A stretch of 64,000 bases of DNA from Loxodes magnus (GCA_946699065.1 CAMPDV010001273.1:62001-126000), one strand, 5' to 3'. Counted from the first letter of the stretch, positions 46,709 to 61,506 are shown. Notes: generated from the letters alone by a model not told the origin. Numbers and translations are program-made.

Positions 46709-49700
46709 ATGGCTTCATATCCTAGCTGTGGTTATTAGGCCTTTAAATTCTTGCTGTTTATTCTTTTGCTTAGAGTACAAGCTTAACCTTCTTTAAAAAC
46801 TGAAAAGTATCTAGCTAAATATCCTCAAAGCTGTTTCTCTTATAGCTTTAGGTAATTTTCCTTTCCTTACAAAGGATTTAGTGCAACTATTTAGCGAGAT
46901 CCTAATGATTTTAGTGAGATGGGTTATTTACCTTTCGGACTTTCCTGCTAGTTTGGTAGTTTAGGAAGATGCAACTATTGAATGCTATCTAATGGATTAT
47001 GCGACTCTGAATGTTAAGTTCCAGAATGTGGATATGACTGAAAAGACTGCTAATTATACTGTGATAATGCTCATTGTAACTCTAATTTATTCTGAATAAG
47101 TTAGATATAAAACTGTCAAGACTAGAGTTGTTTACATCCTTGTAATTAAATAGTAATTCTTTTATTTATAGAACTATTAGCCATGCTAACTAGAAATGTA
47201 GGGTGATGGTGTATGTCAATTTCAATGCTTCGAGTATTAATCTAAATTTGATTATTCAGACTGCTGTTTTACTTTAAGTAGATGCACTCCAGATCTTATT
47301 AGAAACGGGTAATGCAACTATGAATGTTTAAATCCTATGTGCATTTAATTTGAATATGCTGATTGCAAAGACCCTTGCGAAGCAGCATCCTCAGGAAAAT
47401 GTTCTTTTGATAAAATAAATAATAAAATTTGCAATGAAGAGTGCTTGAACAACGAGTGTGGATGAGATGCTATGGACTGCTTAGAAAATACACAACAAGA
47501 TGCAAAATTCAATTCTTTCTCATAACTAAAGAACTCACCTTTTTGCTCGCCAGGTTGTTTATCCTAAGACTATGGAAATTAATTTAAGCAAACAGGAGAT
47601 TAAAAGTGTGACTTAGCATGTATGAAAGAATACTGTTAATGAGACTAAGGTGACTGCTGTGGATAGAATGCTATCATTAATAACGAGGAAACTTAATAAA
47701 ATTAAGAGTTCCCAGTTACTACCTGCTTTATAAAAATGTCTCAAAAGGAAATAATAGAAAATGACGGAATTTTCGATCCTCAATGCTATATTCCAATGTG
47801 TGCTTCTGATCCGAACTTATTATAAACTTGAATAGACTTCAATGATAGAATCTATCTATCATAAAATTAATATCAAATTGAATGGAAAGCTGTAAGCACT
47901 TTAGATGGAGTTTGTGACTAACATACTTCAGATTGAAACGATTGTTGATAAAGCTCTTAACCTTGGCTGATAAACTGCAATCAAGCAAAAATGATCAAGA
48001 ATTGTAACTGAAATATGATAGGAAATGGTGTTTGTGATAAAGCTTGCTATGAAATATGATAATAAAGCTAGTTATGCAAAAAAGATGGAAACGACTGCTA
48101 AAAGTGTTTAGAGATCGATTAAAATTGTGTGGCCAATTAGGAAAATAAAATTTGTGATTTAGCGTGCTATAATTAAGCTTGCAACTGAGACGGAGGAGAT
48201 TGCTAGTAATGCTTAGATAAAGGATGCAAAATAGAATAAATAGGTGATTAAGTTTTATAAGAGCAATGCTATTTCAGCGAATGCTTTTTTGATAATAATT
48301 AGGAAGGAAATGATGACTCCTAGAAATGTTTTTAAACGGGCTGCAATATAGAAAAGTTAAGAAACGATAAATATGATATAGAGTGTGATGTTTAGCAGTG
48401 TAACTATGATTCTATAGGATAGGAATGCAAAGAAATTCTTTAGGAGCATCAATTGTATGAATCATGTGTTATTAATAATTAGAAATGCTCTAATTCCTTA
48501 TGCTAATAGTTCAGTGAATGCGATTTTAAATGTTAAGCAAAGAAATGTTATGGAGTTGACAAAGAGCTTCATGATATTAAGTTAATAGGAAATGGAAATT
48601 GTGATGTAAATTTATTAAACTATGAATGCAATTTTGATGGGCTCGACTGCTGCAACTAGAATTATTTAGCATCTTGTGAAAACTTAGGTTTAGCTTTGGA
48701 TAATTTTTGTCATAATGGAGTTTTTAGTGATCAGGACTGTAATTAGCCCCAATGTGGGTATGATAATGCTTAATGTTGTTATTATGCAAGTTAGTAGAAT
48801 ACTTGATATGACAAGTTCCCATGTTATCCTGAACTAATAAACGATGGTTTTTGTGATTTATAGTGCTATATATAAGACTGTTGATACGATGGAAATGACT
48901 GCGATAAATGTTCTATAAGTATATGCTAAAGTTCAAAAATAATTGGAGACTACAAATTTGATAGTGAATGTTTTAGTTAAGTTTGTAATTTTGATACACA
49001 TCCAAAAGTGATAGGAATGCTTGGAAGAGATATTACTTAGTATATTTATTTTAGTGATATCTGTCTAAGTAAATACACTGAAGAAAAAAGTTGGGAAGTA
49101 GTATTAAGATTACTAGATGAGTATTACTGTGAAGATTGGTGTAACGTAGTTGAATGTAATTATTGCAATAAGCATTGCAAGTGTTCAGATCCTTTACAGT
49201 CTGATATTGATCATATGTTAAGTTTATTTAGTTAAGATGAACAATGAATTTTGTCTAATCTTTTATAATCTTAAATATGCAACAGTTAAGATTTAGGAAA
49301 TAACTAATGTGACTAGAGTTGCAATTCTAAAGATTGTAGTTGAGATAATAGAGACTGTGTTTGTTACGAAAGCTAAGGAGTTTAGTGTGTGGATTACATG
49401 CTATTCAATATGATTTGTGATAGTATATGTAATAATAAATACTGTAATTTTGATTATTAGGATTGCTGTTAAACTGGCTATGAACTTAATTCAAATATTC
49501 AAATAGGAGATGGAGTTTGCTAGATGAGTTGTTAATAGTATAACTGAGATAGCCAAATTGATCCTTTTTATAACACTCTTCCGTATTAAAAGCCTGACTG
49601 TATGTTATGAATTAGACTTCCTCATAAATCTAATATCAACTATTAAATTTCCTTTAACGAAGCCTTTTAGAGGATTCAAAACAATAAATGAGCTATCTAC

Positions 49701-52700
49701 AATGAAGGCTGTCCTTTAGAATGTACAGAAAGTATTGTTACACCATAATAAAATGGAGCATATTGAAGAAATATTGGAACTCAGTATACTTTTAGCTAAA
49801 CCTAATAAAGTTATGCTGAGTATAAAACTTCCAATTATTAGTTTTCATGTTACTAATGAGATTAAGGGTATGAAAAATGTATGACCAAGGAATGTCTTTA
49901 TGATGGAGCTGATTGTGCTTATTTATATGATGAAGATGAAGGTTAATTTAAGTTTAATGAAGATATTCCTATTTTATAGTGTCATCCTTTCTGCTCAGTA
50001 TGCTATTAAACAACTTAGAAATAAGATGAGATTCCTAAATACTGGAACTGTTGGTTTTGTAGGGAAGGATTTTATAGAATTAATTCATTTTGTATAGATG
50101 CATGTCCAGCAGGGTTTATCGAGAGTACGAATGATCCTAATGATCCTTAGTGTGTTTTAGGTACTGATTTAACAACTTTAGAGAATCCTTAAATCATTTA
50201 TGTTACAAATAGAAAATTTCCTTTACCTTAGTTAAATAAAAATGGCATAGAATACAATTTTTGTGACTTAGTATCTTCGCAATAACCAAATAGCATCAAG
50301 AACTTTACTAATGGTACTTATTAACCAGGTTGTATTGTCTATAAAGGACTAGGAACTTTCGAACGCCCTTATCTTTCATTAGCTGAAGCTTTAACAGAAG
50401 GAGTATAAAGGTAGTATGTAAAGATTTTATTATCAAGTGGAAATAATTACTTAGATAAACTAGATGAGGGATAAAGCTCAATGGCTCCTGAAGAAGCCAC
50501 TTAATATTTTTTGCTTAGAAAAGCATTTTAAGAATAAAAAAGCTTATACAAGTAATTTAGAAAACTTACTATCTAAACACTTTACTGCTAAGATAATCTC
50601 AATACTAGCATTTCAAACTTAATATAATGTGTCTCAAATGATAAGGATAAAGCTAAAATTATATTTCAGAGATCTGATATTCAATTGACTGTTTATAAAG
50701 GACATCTTTAATTTTAGAATGTTGATTTAGAAATGAAACCATTCGTAAAGAATAGATAAACTAAAGGAATATAATGCAGCTTTTTTGATTAATGATCATG
50801 CAATATTTGTATTTAAGGGCATTTTTTTAAAGACAATCCTTACATAGTTTAAGATGAATATGGCTATATTTGAAATTTTTAGTAGGACTTAAATTATTTT
50901 TCTTATGATATAGCAGGCGAATGTGTATAAAGCACAAACTCCATTTTCAAAATAATAAAAGGAAAGTTGAGTTTCTATAATGTTTGACTTCATTAATTCA
51001 CTAAAAAGAATAAAAACTATATTGAATGCTAGTGCTGTGATTTAGAGTTCAATGATACAGACTTTTAGTTCCTGGAATCAGGAAACTATTTCATTAATAT
51101 GTACTGTGAAGATAATAAACTTGGTAGTGGAAGTTTGAGATATGGAAGAGGAAAAGTAAGTCAGATGAATAACTTTCATTACCTAATCCTTGAAAATTAC
51201 CAATTTTCAATTACCGATTTTTCTTTTCCTGGATTCTTGAAAGCAAACTAAGCAGATCTAATTTATATAGAGGGAGTGACTTTTGAAAGTAACTATATTT
51301 GGTCTAATTTATAATTGAACACATATAGTGAAATAAATGGCCTACTTGATATTTAGAACTGTAAGTAGCTCTCCTTGGTAAATAGCATATTTTACAGAAA
51401 TGTTTTATATAGATCAACAATGATAAAAATAAGCTACCCTAAAAAGTTTAAGGAAGAGGACTTAAGTAGACTAAGTATAATAGTTGATAACTGTACATTT
51501 GAAGAAAACTTTGCAAGTAGGAATGGAAGTGTAGGGTTACACTTGATACTTTCTGAAGATATTGCTAACATTTGGATTAATAACTCTAAATTTATACATA
51601 ACACTGGAGATTTTTACTATAAATATGAAGGTATTTAGAATAAAGATACCTACTGATAATTCGCAACTCCATCTGTTATACTAATGACATATGATTATGG
51701 ATAAAGGCAAAAGTCAGAAGAAAGTGAAAAGGATAAAGAGTTTAGAGTTGAGAACTCGCTGTTCAAATAAAACTATGTAGTTTCTATAATTTGAGTAGTT
51801 AAGTATAGAAAGGTTTATTTCTATAATACTTCATTTGAAGAGAACGAAAGATATTCTGAAGAAAGGTTTAGAGAGTTTTCTCCAATAGAAAAAGTAATAA
51901 TGAACTATGCTGAACTTTACTAGATTTTTGAAGAGTTTATTTGATAATCTTAATTTGACCTAAATGCAAGCAATTTAGATGAGTTAATAATACAGAAATA
52001 TAAAGGTATGAATAGCAGTTTTGTAGGAGTTTTGAATTTACAGGATTTAATGTACAATGATTTTTAAGAATCGAATTTTGAGAAATAAGCCATTCTAGAA
52101 GAAGTTCGTATTGAGAACTGTAATTTCACTCATAATCACATTATAATAAGTGACTGGTTTTAAGCAAATATTATTGACTCTACAGTGCTTAAAGTTTTGA
52201 GTAGTCTCATATCCATTCAATCAGTCTGAAAGTTAACGATAACTAACAGTCACGTAATGGAAAACTATAACGAAGGTGGAGGTGGAATAGTTATAGAATG
52301 AGCTAAAGATGTGATGATTGATGGATTAAAAATGGGGAGGAACATAAATTTATTAGCTTAAGTTAGAGTAAAATTTTGAGGATAGCTAGAAATAAAGAAT
52401 TGCATGTTGTTTGAAATGAACAGTCTATATAAAGGTTAGTTTGATGGAAGTTATAGTAATCTTGCTTTGATTACTAGAGTATCTAAATAAAGTATAAGAA
52501 CTCCAACTCTGAAGATTGATAACAGTTGCTTTTATAATAATAAAGCAGAGAATGGTGCAGCAGATTTTGGAGTAATGAATGATGATACGAATAAGTTAGT
52601 AGAAATAAATCTAGAAATAAGAAATAGCTAATTTTTGAAAAGCAAAGGAAAGGAAGTTTCTTGCTTTTGTATATAAGGAGTTTGATTAAGTGGAAGTAGT

Positions 52701-55700
52701 TTGATTGAGGAAGTAACTTTAGCATATTAATAATCTGAAATGTATTTCATTTATATGGAAAGCTGATAGTTTATGACACTGAATAAGGTGAACTTTTATA
52801 AGAACACTTTAGATAATAGATATGACTCAGTTACATTGGTGATGGTTTGGAACAAATAAAGTTTGAATTCAGTACTTCATCTAAAGAATTGCTGGTTCAT
52901 TTCTAATAGATATATAAGTGATACTGAATAAGCAAACTTAATAAGGGGTACTAGAACAAGTAGTGGGTAAGTTAGTATAGTAACAGAGAACTGCTACTTT
53001 TATAGAAATGCTGCTTTAATTTTAGAAATGAATGATGTTAATTATACAGATCTAAATTCTTATTTCCATTTCAATTTTTATATCCAATCTTCATTACTGA
53101 CATTCAAAAGTTAAATTGTATTACTAAAAGGAACTTAAGTAATAGAAAATGAATCAGAAGAAAGTTTGATAAAAATAGAATATTCTAATGCCTCATTTAA
53201 GCAGCTTTGCTTTTACAATAATCTAGTTAATAGATAAGGAACTATTTAACTAGTTCAAATCAATATTGATATACAAGATTCTTTATTTATCCTCAATTAT
53301 GCTCTATAGTAAGCAGCTGCTTTTGAAGCTTTATCAAGCTAGCTCAAATTTAAAAACACTAGCTTTATATAAAATTCAGTTGCTAAGTTTGTGGGAGTTA
53401 TCTTAATAAGCGGAAGAACTTCAAAGGCTGAATTTTAGAATTGTTCCTTTATGGAAAATACTGCTCCTATAGCAAGTTGTATATACTTGAGTCAGAACTC
53501 ATAACTTTTGATGTCTAACTGCTTAGTAGCAAATAACTTAGCAGAAGTAGGAGGATTCTTGAAGTCTGATAAATCTTAAATAGCAATTACTGATTCCAAG
53601 CTTATCAAAAATAAAGCATATGAAGGGGCTGTTTTTCATATATAGATGTCAGATATATATCTTAATCAGGTGGTTTTCAGTAATAATATAGCATAAAACT
53701 TTGGAGGAGTTGGGTTCTTAGAACTAAAGAGTAGCCTAGAAATGAAAAATTCAGAAGTTAAATACTGTGAAGCAAATGAAGGAACATTCCTCTTCGTTTA
53801 AAGTTCATTACTCTTAATAAAAGATTCGGTAATCCATAGCAACAAAGCTTACTCTACTGGAATTTTAAGTCTATTTACTTCAAAAAATTCTAATGAATTA
53901 CATAATACAGTCATTTTTAATAATAGTGGGAAATCTTCCATTATTTAGGTATAGCAAAGTAATCTAAGCATTCACTAAGTAAAAATGTTCAATAACAAAG
54001 CTAAATACTAGACTTCAGGAATTTTAGTTCATAATGCTTTTGTTTCAATTAATGAATCGCTTTTTGAAAATTAGCAGGCACATTAAGGAGGCTTTGTATT
54101 GGGAGAACTATAGTCAGTTATAGAAATTTATCATTCTTAATTTAAGAATGCAGAATCCTTATAAGGAGGAGCACTTTATTTGACACAATCAAATTTAGTC
54201 TTAAAATAAGTTAATTTTAGCAAATTAAAAGTCACTAACTAAGGAGGAGCTGTTTATGCACTTTAATCAATCTTGGATGTACAGAAATCATTTTTTTATG
54301 ATTGTGAGTCTAGCGATTATGGGTCAGTGATTTATATGATAAATTCTGAAATGTAAATAAGTGAGTGCATGTTGACAAATTATAGCAATACAGCTTTAAC
54401 TCTCCTTGAATAAAGTATAGCTAATATAAGTTTTTCAACTTTCTCTAATGGAAATAGTGAACAAGAATATGGATCTGCTATTTATTCTTTAAACTCAGTA
54501 TTTAATATTTTCAACTGTTCATGCTATAACTAAAGAGCATTGTCAGGTTCATGCTTTACAATCTTAAATCATTAAGTATTATACTCATATTAGATAACCA
54601 ACAATGCTTTTCACTAGAATATTGCTTTCAAATCAGGAGGAGTTGGATTATGTCAAAATGCAAATATAACATTTCATCGAAATATTTTTAAAGATAATCA
54701 AATTGAAGCTAGTCCAAAATCTATTTCTAAGGGAGGAGCTCTTCGCTTAATTTGTGACTACCAATAGATATGCCAATACTTAATAGATAATAATACTTTC
54801 CTAAATAACTCCATTTTCAATGCATTAGGTGAAGGAGGAGCTATATCATTTATTGGTACTGTCCCGATATTTGTTCCTGATATTTATAGCTCAGAAATAT
54901 GTTAACTGTTCTTAAATAACTCAGCCTTCTACGGAAATCATATAGCTTCTTTCGCCTTTAATTTAAGAAATGATTCTATAGCTGACGTTTTAGATTATTG
55001 TACTCCAAGATAATTGACGTCTTTGTTGCCTGGATTTTCTATTCCTGAACATTTGATTTACATTACTGATTATTTTGGTTAACTTGTTAAAACTGACTAT
55101 TACTCAACTGCGTAACTATTTTCAGATGACTCTCAGTTATCAGGAAAGACCAAAATATATGCAGCATTTGGAGTTTTTGATATAAAGGAAATAATAATTT
55201 AAGCTAAGCCAGGAAGAATAGTTCACCTAGAAATGGAAACAAACGCTATAGATTTGTAGAATTTACCTTACAATTCTTAAGCATAAAATAATATAAAAAT
55301 GCAGTTCTACATTAAACAATGTATGATAGGCTAAGTGCTTGTAGAAACCTACTCATGCTAAAACTGTCTTCATGGATAATATTCACTCAACTCAAGTCAC
55401 TTTACTTGCAAAGAATGTATCCAAGGAGCAACATGCTATGGAAGTAATTTAGTTACTCCTAAGCAAGGATATTGAAAACTCAATTTCACTTCAGAAATTA
55501 TTCATGAATGTCCTTATTCAAAAGCCTGTTTAGGAACTTTCTTGAATAGTAGTTATGTTAGTAGCTATCTGAAACTTACTGAAGAATGACAAAGAGAAGA
55601 GTTTATAAAAGGAATAAAATGAAAAGGAAATTGTAAAGATGGGCATAGAGGAGTTTTATGTGACGTTTGTGAATAAAACTGAGAAAAGAATGATTTAAAT

Positions 55701-57641
55701 TAATGCTAGAAATGCTAAAAGCAATCTGTACTAATAATAATTCTAATGATCGTAATATTTTCAGCTATTATTATATATCAGGTAAAATAATCTTTGATTT
55801 CAGCTAGAAAAAAAGAATCTTATTACACTGTTTATTTGAAAATTCTAACTAAGTATATGCAATTTTCTGTGCTAATTCAAAACTTTCATTTCGACTGACC
55901 AGATACTTTAGTAGGCTTATTTCAAATAAATCGATAATACACTTAGGTTAGTGCTAATATTTTTAGATCTGAATGCTTTTACTAAGAAGGAGAAAATAGA
56001 TATTATAGCAAAGTAATTACTGTCACTTCAATTCCTTTTACAATATTAATCGCCACTCTTATTTTACTTGGTTTATATTCCTTAGGCCGAAGAAAAAGTT
56101 TCAATAAATCAGTGTTTATAACAGTAATGAGCGTTTCTTTTTTCTAAATTTACTCTAGTTTAATACTAACTATTTTTAGTGCCTTTAGCTGCTATTAAAT
56201 ATCAGAAGGCTATTAGGTGTTAAATGCTTATACAGATATTTAGTGTTGAAAGAATAAGCATCTAAAGTTTGTAGTAAGCCTTGCTTTACCTAGTCTGCTA
56301 TTTTATGGGTTTTTAATTCCTTTGATTATAGTTTTGTATCTACATAGAAACAGGAAGTTAATAAAGTCTTATTTATTCAAGTCTTAATTTGGTTTTTTAA
56401 CAGTTGGATACAAAACTGAATTTTACTTCTGAGAGTTTGTTAAGATATACTAAATGTTTGGCATTTCCTTTGTCTTTGTATTTTTATAGAAGACTACACT
56501 CATTTTCTAGTTTTGGCTGCTAATTTAAATTTTGATAGTCAGTATTTGGCTTCAATCTAAATACCAACCTTATGTAAATCAAAACCTAAATACAATGGAA
56601 GCTAATTATATGGTCATTTGTGCTTTCATCTTATATATCGGCATTTATTTTCAGTCTGGGTAAACATTCTAAATACTTGACTTCTCCACTTTTATACTAC
56701 TAATTATAGCTAACGGTTACTTCTTCTACACTTGACTCCACTAAGTCATCATCTTATTTGGATAAGACTTACAGCTCAAGTCAATCAAATATTACTAGCG
56801 ATTTACTTGCTTCAGAGGAAAAATATTCTTAATCCATATCATTGCAAACTGAGAACAATAACTAAGCTAAACCTAATCCAAATCGCGTAAGTCTACTAAA
56901 ACTAACCTAAAATCAAACTCTTGCTTAAGAAAAGCCAATAGACACACATAAACTTAGCAAGAGCTACAAAACTAAGGTAAGCAAATCTAACCTTTAAATA
57001 AGCCTAATGCCAAACTATACCATCCATCTCAAAACCCTCAGCTAATACAAATCCTTTAATCAATAGAACTCTAGCTTGTTAAGCATCTTCATTTACAAGA
57101 TCTCTATTTCGCCACCATCAACTATTTCTCTCTCCCAATCTAAACTTATTGAAATCATAGAGTCAAGGAATTTCTCTCTAAATACCATCAAATGGAAAGC
57201 GATTATGAGCAACGGTAAGAAACTTAGAAAGAATAACCATTTAATAGTAAAGATGAAAGACTAAGTACCATTAACTTTCAAATAGAAGGAAATCAAGATG
57301 AATAGATAAAATGAGAAGAAGATGAGGTAAGACAGTTTAAACTGAAGCACTAGTCTAAATAAATAAACCAGTAATCATAATGTATTAAAGTTAAACTGAT
57401 AAAAAAGAAAAACATTAATACTCAAATATCAAGCAAGAGGAAGGAACTACAATTTTATGAAGAATCGAAAGAAATTTAAATTATATAGGAAGATTTTGAA
57501 GAGGAATAAGAAGAAAACATTTATAGTTAAGTAAAGCAAGATTAAACGCTAGATTAGACTATAAATTTGGATTCTGATGAATAAGTTGTGGAAATGTAGA
57601 ACTTTTAAGATAAAGCTCATATAAGCAACTTAGAGACATGA
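46709..57641 (+). CDS. giant LNR / beta-helix multi-pass membrane protein, intact
   Basis: Exon 1 46709-47152, 19-nt intron, exon 2 47172-57641 ending TGA; 3,637 residues. A signal-peptide-like stretch lies at residues about 11-27 (FKFLLFILLLRVQAQ). Residues about 45-1140 are a Cys-rich series of Lin-12/Notch (LNR) repeats, for example CNWDGGDC, CGWDAMDC and CQWDQGDCC, with Asp and Cys at the calcium-binding and disulphide positions. Residues about 1150-2800 show repeated short hydrophobic/Asn strands such as SNCLVANNLAEVGGFL and GGAIYALQS, as in right-handed beta-helix proteins. A second Cys cluster (about 2875-3000) precedes seven or so hydrophobic spans (about 3000-3330), then a Gln/Glu/Lys-rich cytosolic tail to 3637. 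The layout matches large ciliate surface proteins of unknown function; adhesion or sensing is inferred. It ends 32 bp from convergent gene D. Confidence 0.95.
47153..47171 (+). other. 19-nt intron of the giant gene (copy 2)
   Basis: Same GT-AG sequence as 16994-17012. With it removed, the two exons total 3,638 codons exactly, with no other frame change across 10.9 kb, which is strong arithmetic support for an intron whose length is one more than a multiple of three. Confidence 0.8.
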
Positions 57642-57673
57642 AAATACTACAATATTTATCTTCTTTTCATATT

Positions 57674-58960
57674 TCATTTAAAATTATAGCATTAAATTAG
57701 AACAATTATCCATTCTATTATAATACGCTTTACAATCTTGGTGATATCGCTAATTGTAACTCACTCAGTTTATATTTTTAAATGCTTAAAAACTATTTTT
57801 TAACAAAGAGAAAGTATCTTCTTAAATGTCAGCAGATTAAAATAAACATATTGAATTAATGCTTATTATGATGATTATTTCATAGAGGACCTGTAGATTC
57901 TTCTAATTATCATTATTTTTCAAAATATAGCTTATATAGAACACCCACAACAATTTAGATTAAAGTTAGTTTCTTATGAAATAGTAGGAGTAATACGTTC
58001 TTTCATTTGAATAGCTTTTAACTGAATTTATCTTGCTATTATCCAGTTAAAGATATTTAATGTACTTTTATATACTTTTGTGATTTTATCTAATGAGATA
58101 TGCTATAATCATAGTGTCCATTAATTTTTTCTATCACTCAATCCTTATTAAAATCTTGCTATAATGCCTATATTTTTACTTTATTTTAGTTTCCTTTAAT
58201 ATAACTTCTTTATAGATAAATGTGATATCTTAAACTATGTATAAAGCCTATATCTACGCTATAATCTTTTATTGCTTGATTTAAAATGCTTTAGAAACTG
58301 TTAGCATATCTTGCTTTAAATCAGCATGTATACATTAGGGAATTTCTAAATCTTTAGTATTTTCTCTTCTTCTAGTCTATCTTAACTTTAATATTTAACT
58401 TGTTGTATCTTTAATACTTCAAACGAGCTTCCACTTTTTTTCGTTAAAGAAATAGACCGAAATATTTCATAAAAATGGAGATTGTAAATTAGCAGTTCTT
58501 TAGATCCAAATATCTTGATACATGTTTATTCAATGTAGTAAATCTTATTTAATGCTTAACTAAATGTATCTTACGCTCAAAGTATTCATAACTTAGTGTT
58601 AGCTGCATTCTTATATGCATAAGATGTTTAAACCTTTTTATCATATCGATTACTGTTTGCTATTATTAAATTGTCTAGGTTTTCTATTTATTCCATCTTT
58701 GATCATTGTAGCATAATCTTAGCTTTAATTCTCTGTAATTTTATAATTGTTTGCTTTCAAGAGGCATCTTAGTCTGTCATTTTATAATTAAGAAGTAGCT
58801 TCTTCAGCTTTGATTAGACTGCTTTATAAAAGTTTGAAAGGACTTTAATTATTATTTTATCTTATTCACCACTTTCTTCACTCTTCTCGTTTTAGGAATA
58901 GAAAGCCACAGCTAAATAGTAAATATCTTTATTAACCATTCTAAAAGGCTTTTTGATCAT
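57674..58960 (-). CDS. gene D, copy 2
   Basis: Same 429-codon frame as 27590-28876, with ATG at 58960-58958 and TGA at 57676-57674. A handful of substitutions, no indels, so the frame is preserved between copies over its whole length. Confidence 0.6.
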
Positions 58961-59713
58961 AGTAGCAGCATTCTTTCCTTCTTACTCAACTTTATGTGAT
59001 TCTTTTTAGCTTTCATTTGATTAGTTTATTCTGCTTCTACTTTTAAAGAGCTTCTTTCTCTAAACTCTTCAACTCTACTCTTATAAAATCCAGACCAAAT
59101 AAAAGAAATTGAAGTCTTTCTCTTTAACTTGTTATGCAAATTAAGGTTTGAAAGATATCAAAGGAACTAAATAAAAGAATCGTTGAAGCTTATTATAAAG
59201 AAAGTATTAGCATTTAGCCTTTAAAAATAGTAGCAATAATAAAGCTTATAAAGCTAAGAAATAGAGACTAATAACTTTAATTTAAGATTTACTTAGTAAC
59301 TACTATATTAGTACAGCTTATTAAAGCTTTAACTATAGATAGTAAATATAAAGCTTATAAGGAGGTTATTTTATTAATTACAAAAAGGAAAGATAATTAT
59401 GGTATTATCTAACTATCTTTTTAGAATAACCAAAATTAGTTTATTTAAGTATATTTTGTAACTTTATAAAGATAACTTTAGCACTTTTAAGATATATAGC
59501 TATAGTTAAGTATTCAAATATTTCGTTAACTTTTGAATTATTTATTGTTTTTTACTTTATGGAATATTCTTATATTTATTAACCTTCTTTAAGCTTGTTA
59601 GCTATTATATTTTAAAGAGATTGATTGTGAAGAAGGAGTAGATTGAATATACCAATCTAGTATTTTTATTTTCTTATTTATTTTGTTTCTAATTTTAAAT
59701 TAATTTCTGGCAG
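58961..59713. other. region between genes D and E (copy 2)
   Basis: Counterpart of 28877-29627. Near-identical; one extra T near 59550. Confidence 0.4.
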
Positions 59714-61097
59714 TCATTTATCTTATGATCTACAATTCTTCTGAAAGTATTTATGTTTTCTCTATTTTATCATTAGAAGGTTAAAATTTTAAGTTAAACG
59801 CATTTTAAGCTAAGTCTTCCTACTATCTCCTTTTTCTCGTTAAACCTAATTAGATTTCTCTTTCATAGATCCTTTTCTAGCCTTCTTATTAGCATATTTA
59901 TTATCTTATTTAAAATTTACCTATTTTCTTCTAAAATAGGGCTATTTTGATTCAGTTGAACGTTGCTCTAAATTACTCTTATTCCTCCTGTAATTTTATT
60001 TAAGTTTTTGAACCTAAAATTTAACGGAATTTTTATAAGCTCTGATGGAAGATTATTCTTCTGAATGTTCACTGTATAAGCAGTTAGCTATATTTCCTTA
60101 TATACCTTATTTTTAAGAGCTCTACATTTACCAGTTTACAAGACTAAAATGCTTTTTATTATCTAGTTGATTATAGGCATTCTTAAAATCAAAATCAGAT
60201 CTCTCAGGGCTCATAATCTTGATACTAAATATTTCTACCTTTAATTCACGAAGCTTTTTAAGTTTCTCATTTCTATTTTAGATTTTAAGCCTAGATCTTA
60301 GAGTTGGTATCATTTATGTTATTTATATATTTCTTCAATTTTCCGAAGGACTATTTATTTCATTTTTTTGCTTAATCTTTCTATCCTTTTCCACAATCTT
60401 TTTCACTTTGAGGTTAAAATACAGTTTTATTCTACCTCTATTCATTAGCTCGATCCCTTTACATCTTGCAAGTTAAATTTTTCTAAAAATGGTTTTACCT
60501 TTTTGCTCTCATTTTTCTTTACTCTAATTCAGAAATTGAGATCATTTTAATTTAAATGCTTGCAATATCTGGAAAGATTTGCTCAAAAGTCTCTTTTGCT
60601 AATCTTTCTCCTTATTTAATACAACTATTGACAGAATATTAGTCTATGCTAAATAAAGCATGATTATTGATCAGTTAGAATCGCTTAAATTACTAGATCC
60701 TACAAATTTAGATCCTGTAGCTTTACCTTACTCTATAGAGTTTATATCTTAGTTTCTTTGTGGAATCTTACTAAATCTGTCTTAATATATCCAAATTACA
60801 ATTCTTATTAATCAAGAGTTTTCTATATAGCTGTACTTTATACTTAGAAGAGTTCTAAGCTACATAAAATAAACCTAGACTCTTATTCCAAAGTAGCAAC
60901 TAATTATAAATAGCGAAGCATTTAGCTAGATTAAGATAATTATCTACTTTCTTCTTAAGTTTCAGCCTTACTTCCTATATTCTTATCCTATTAGAAACTT
61001 CTTCCATTTCTTCCTTTCCCAATTATGTCTTTTCTGTCCTTTATATCCCTTACTCTTCATAACTAAACTTGATAGTAAACCCCTCTCTTAATAGCAT
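59714..61097 (-). CDS. gene E, second complete copy (joint of units 2 and 3)
   Basis: 1,384 nt from ATG 61097-61095 to TGA 59716-59714, the same length as 29628-31011. Base changes are scattered and single-base indels near 60486 and 60508 cancel out, so the length is unchanged. Same unknown product. Confidence 0.55.
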
Positions 61098-61506
61098 TTT
61101 AAGCTTTACTAAGGATAAATAGCTTAAAGTTAAATGATTAATAAACTAAACTAAAGCTAATTAGTAAATTACCTTCTTAAGCTAGTGCTTTAATTCTATA
61201 ATAGGAGATAGTTAGTATAGTAGCTTTATACTAGTACCTTTAAATTAACTAGGCTTTTATTATATAACCTTAGTATAGGCTAATGCTACTTGTTTAAACC
61301 TCTAGAATACCTAAACGCTTATAAACTACTTTCATTATTACCTATTAGGTGAAAGAAGGTATAGCTTACTTTATTTGCTTAAGTTGTTAGTGAACTTAAG
61401 CTTCATAGATAAATCAGGTATATTCAAAGAGAGATTACGGCTATAGGTTTGTAATGGGTCTTGCAATTGAGAGCTGTAAAATCTTAGCTAAAATTTAAAT
61501 TTTAGC
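61098..61506. other. spacer between divergent genes E and A1 (copy 3)
   Basis: Same layout as 600-1008, with the GCTTAAGTT hairpin kept. Several changes near 61480-61505 just before the A1 start. Confidence 0.4.

Larger units (their letters stand above)
30413..60499. repeat. 30-kb tandem unit, copy 2
   Basis: Second full unit, 30,087 bp, collinear with copy 1 over its whole length and with the same mobile-element remnants. The shift between copies changes from 30,412 to about 30,441 across 8.0-8.8 kb, falls to about 30,155 after the 284-bp deletion, then to 30,137 and 30,084 within the giant gene. This copy holds the intact version of the giant LNR gene. Confidence 0.97.
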
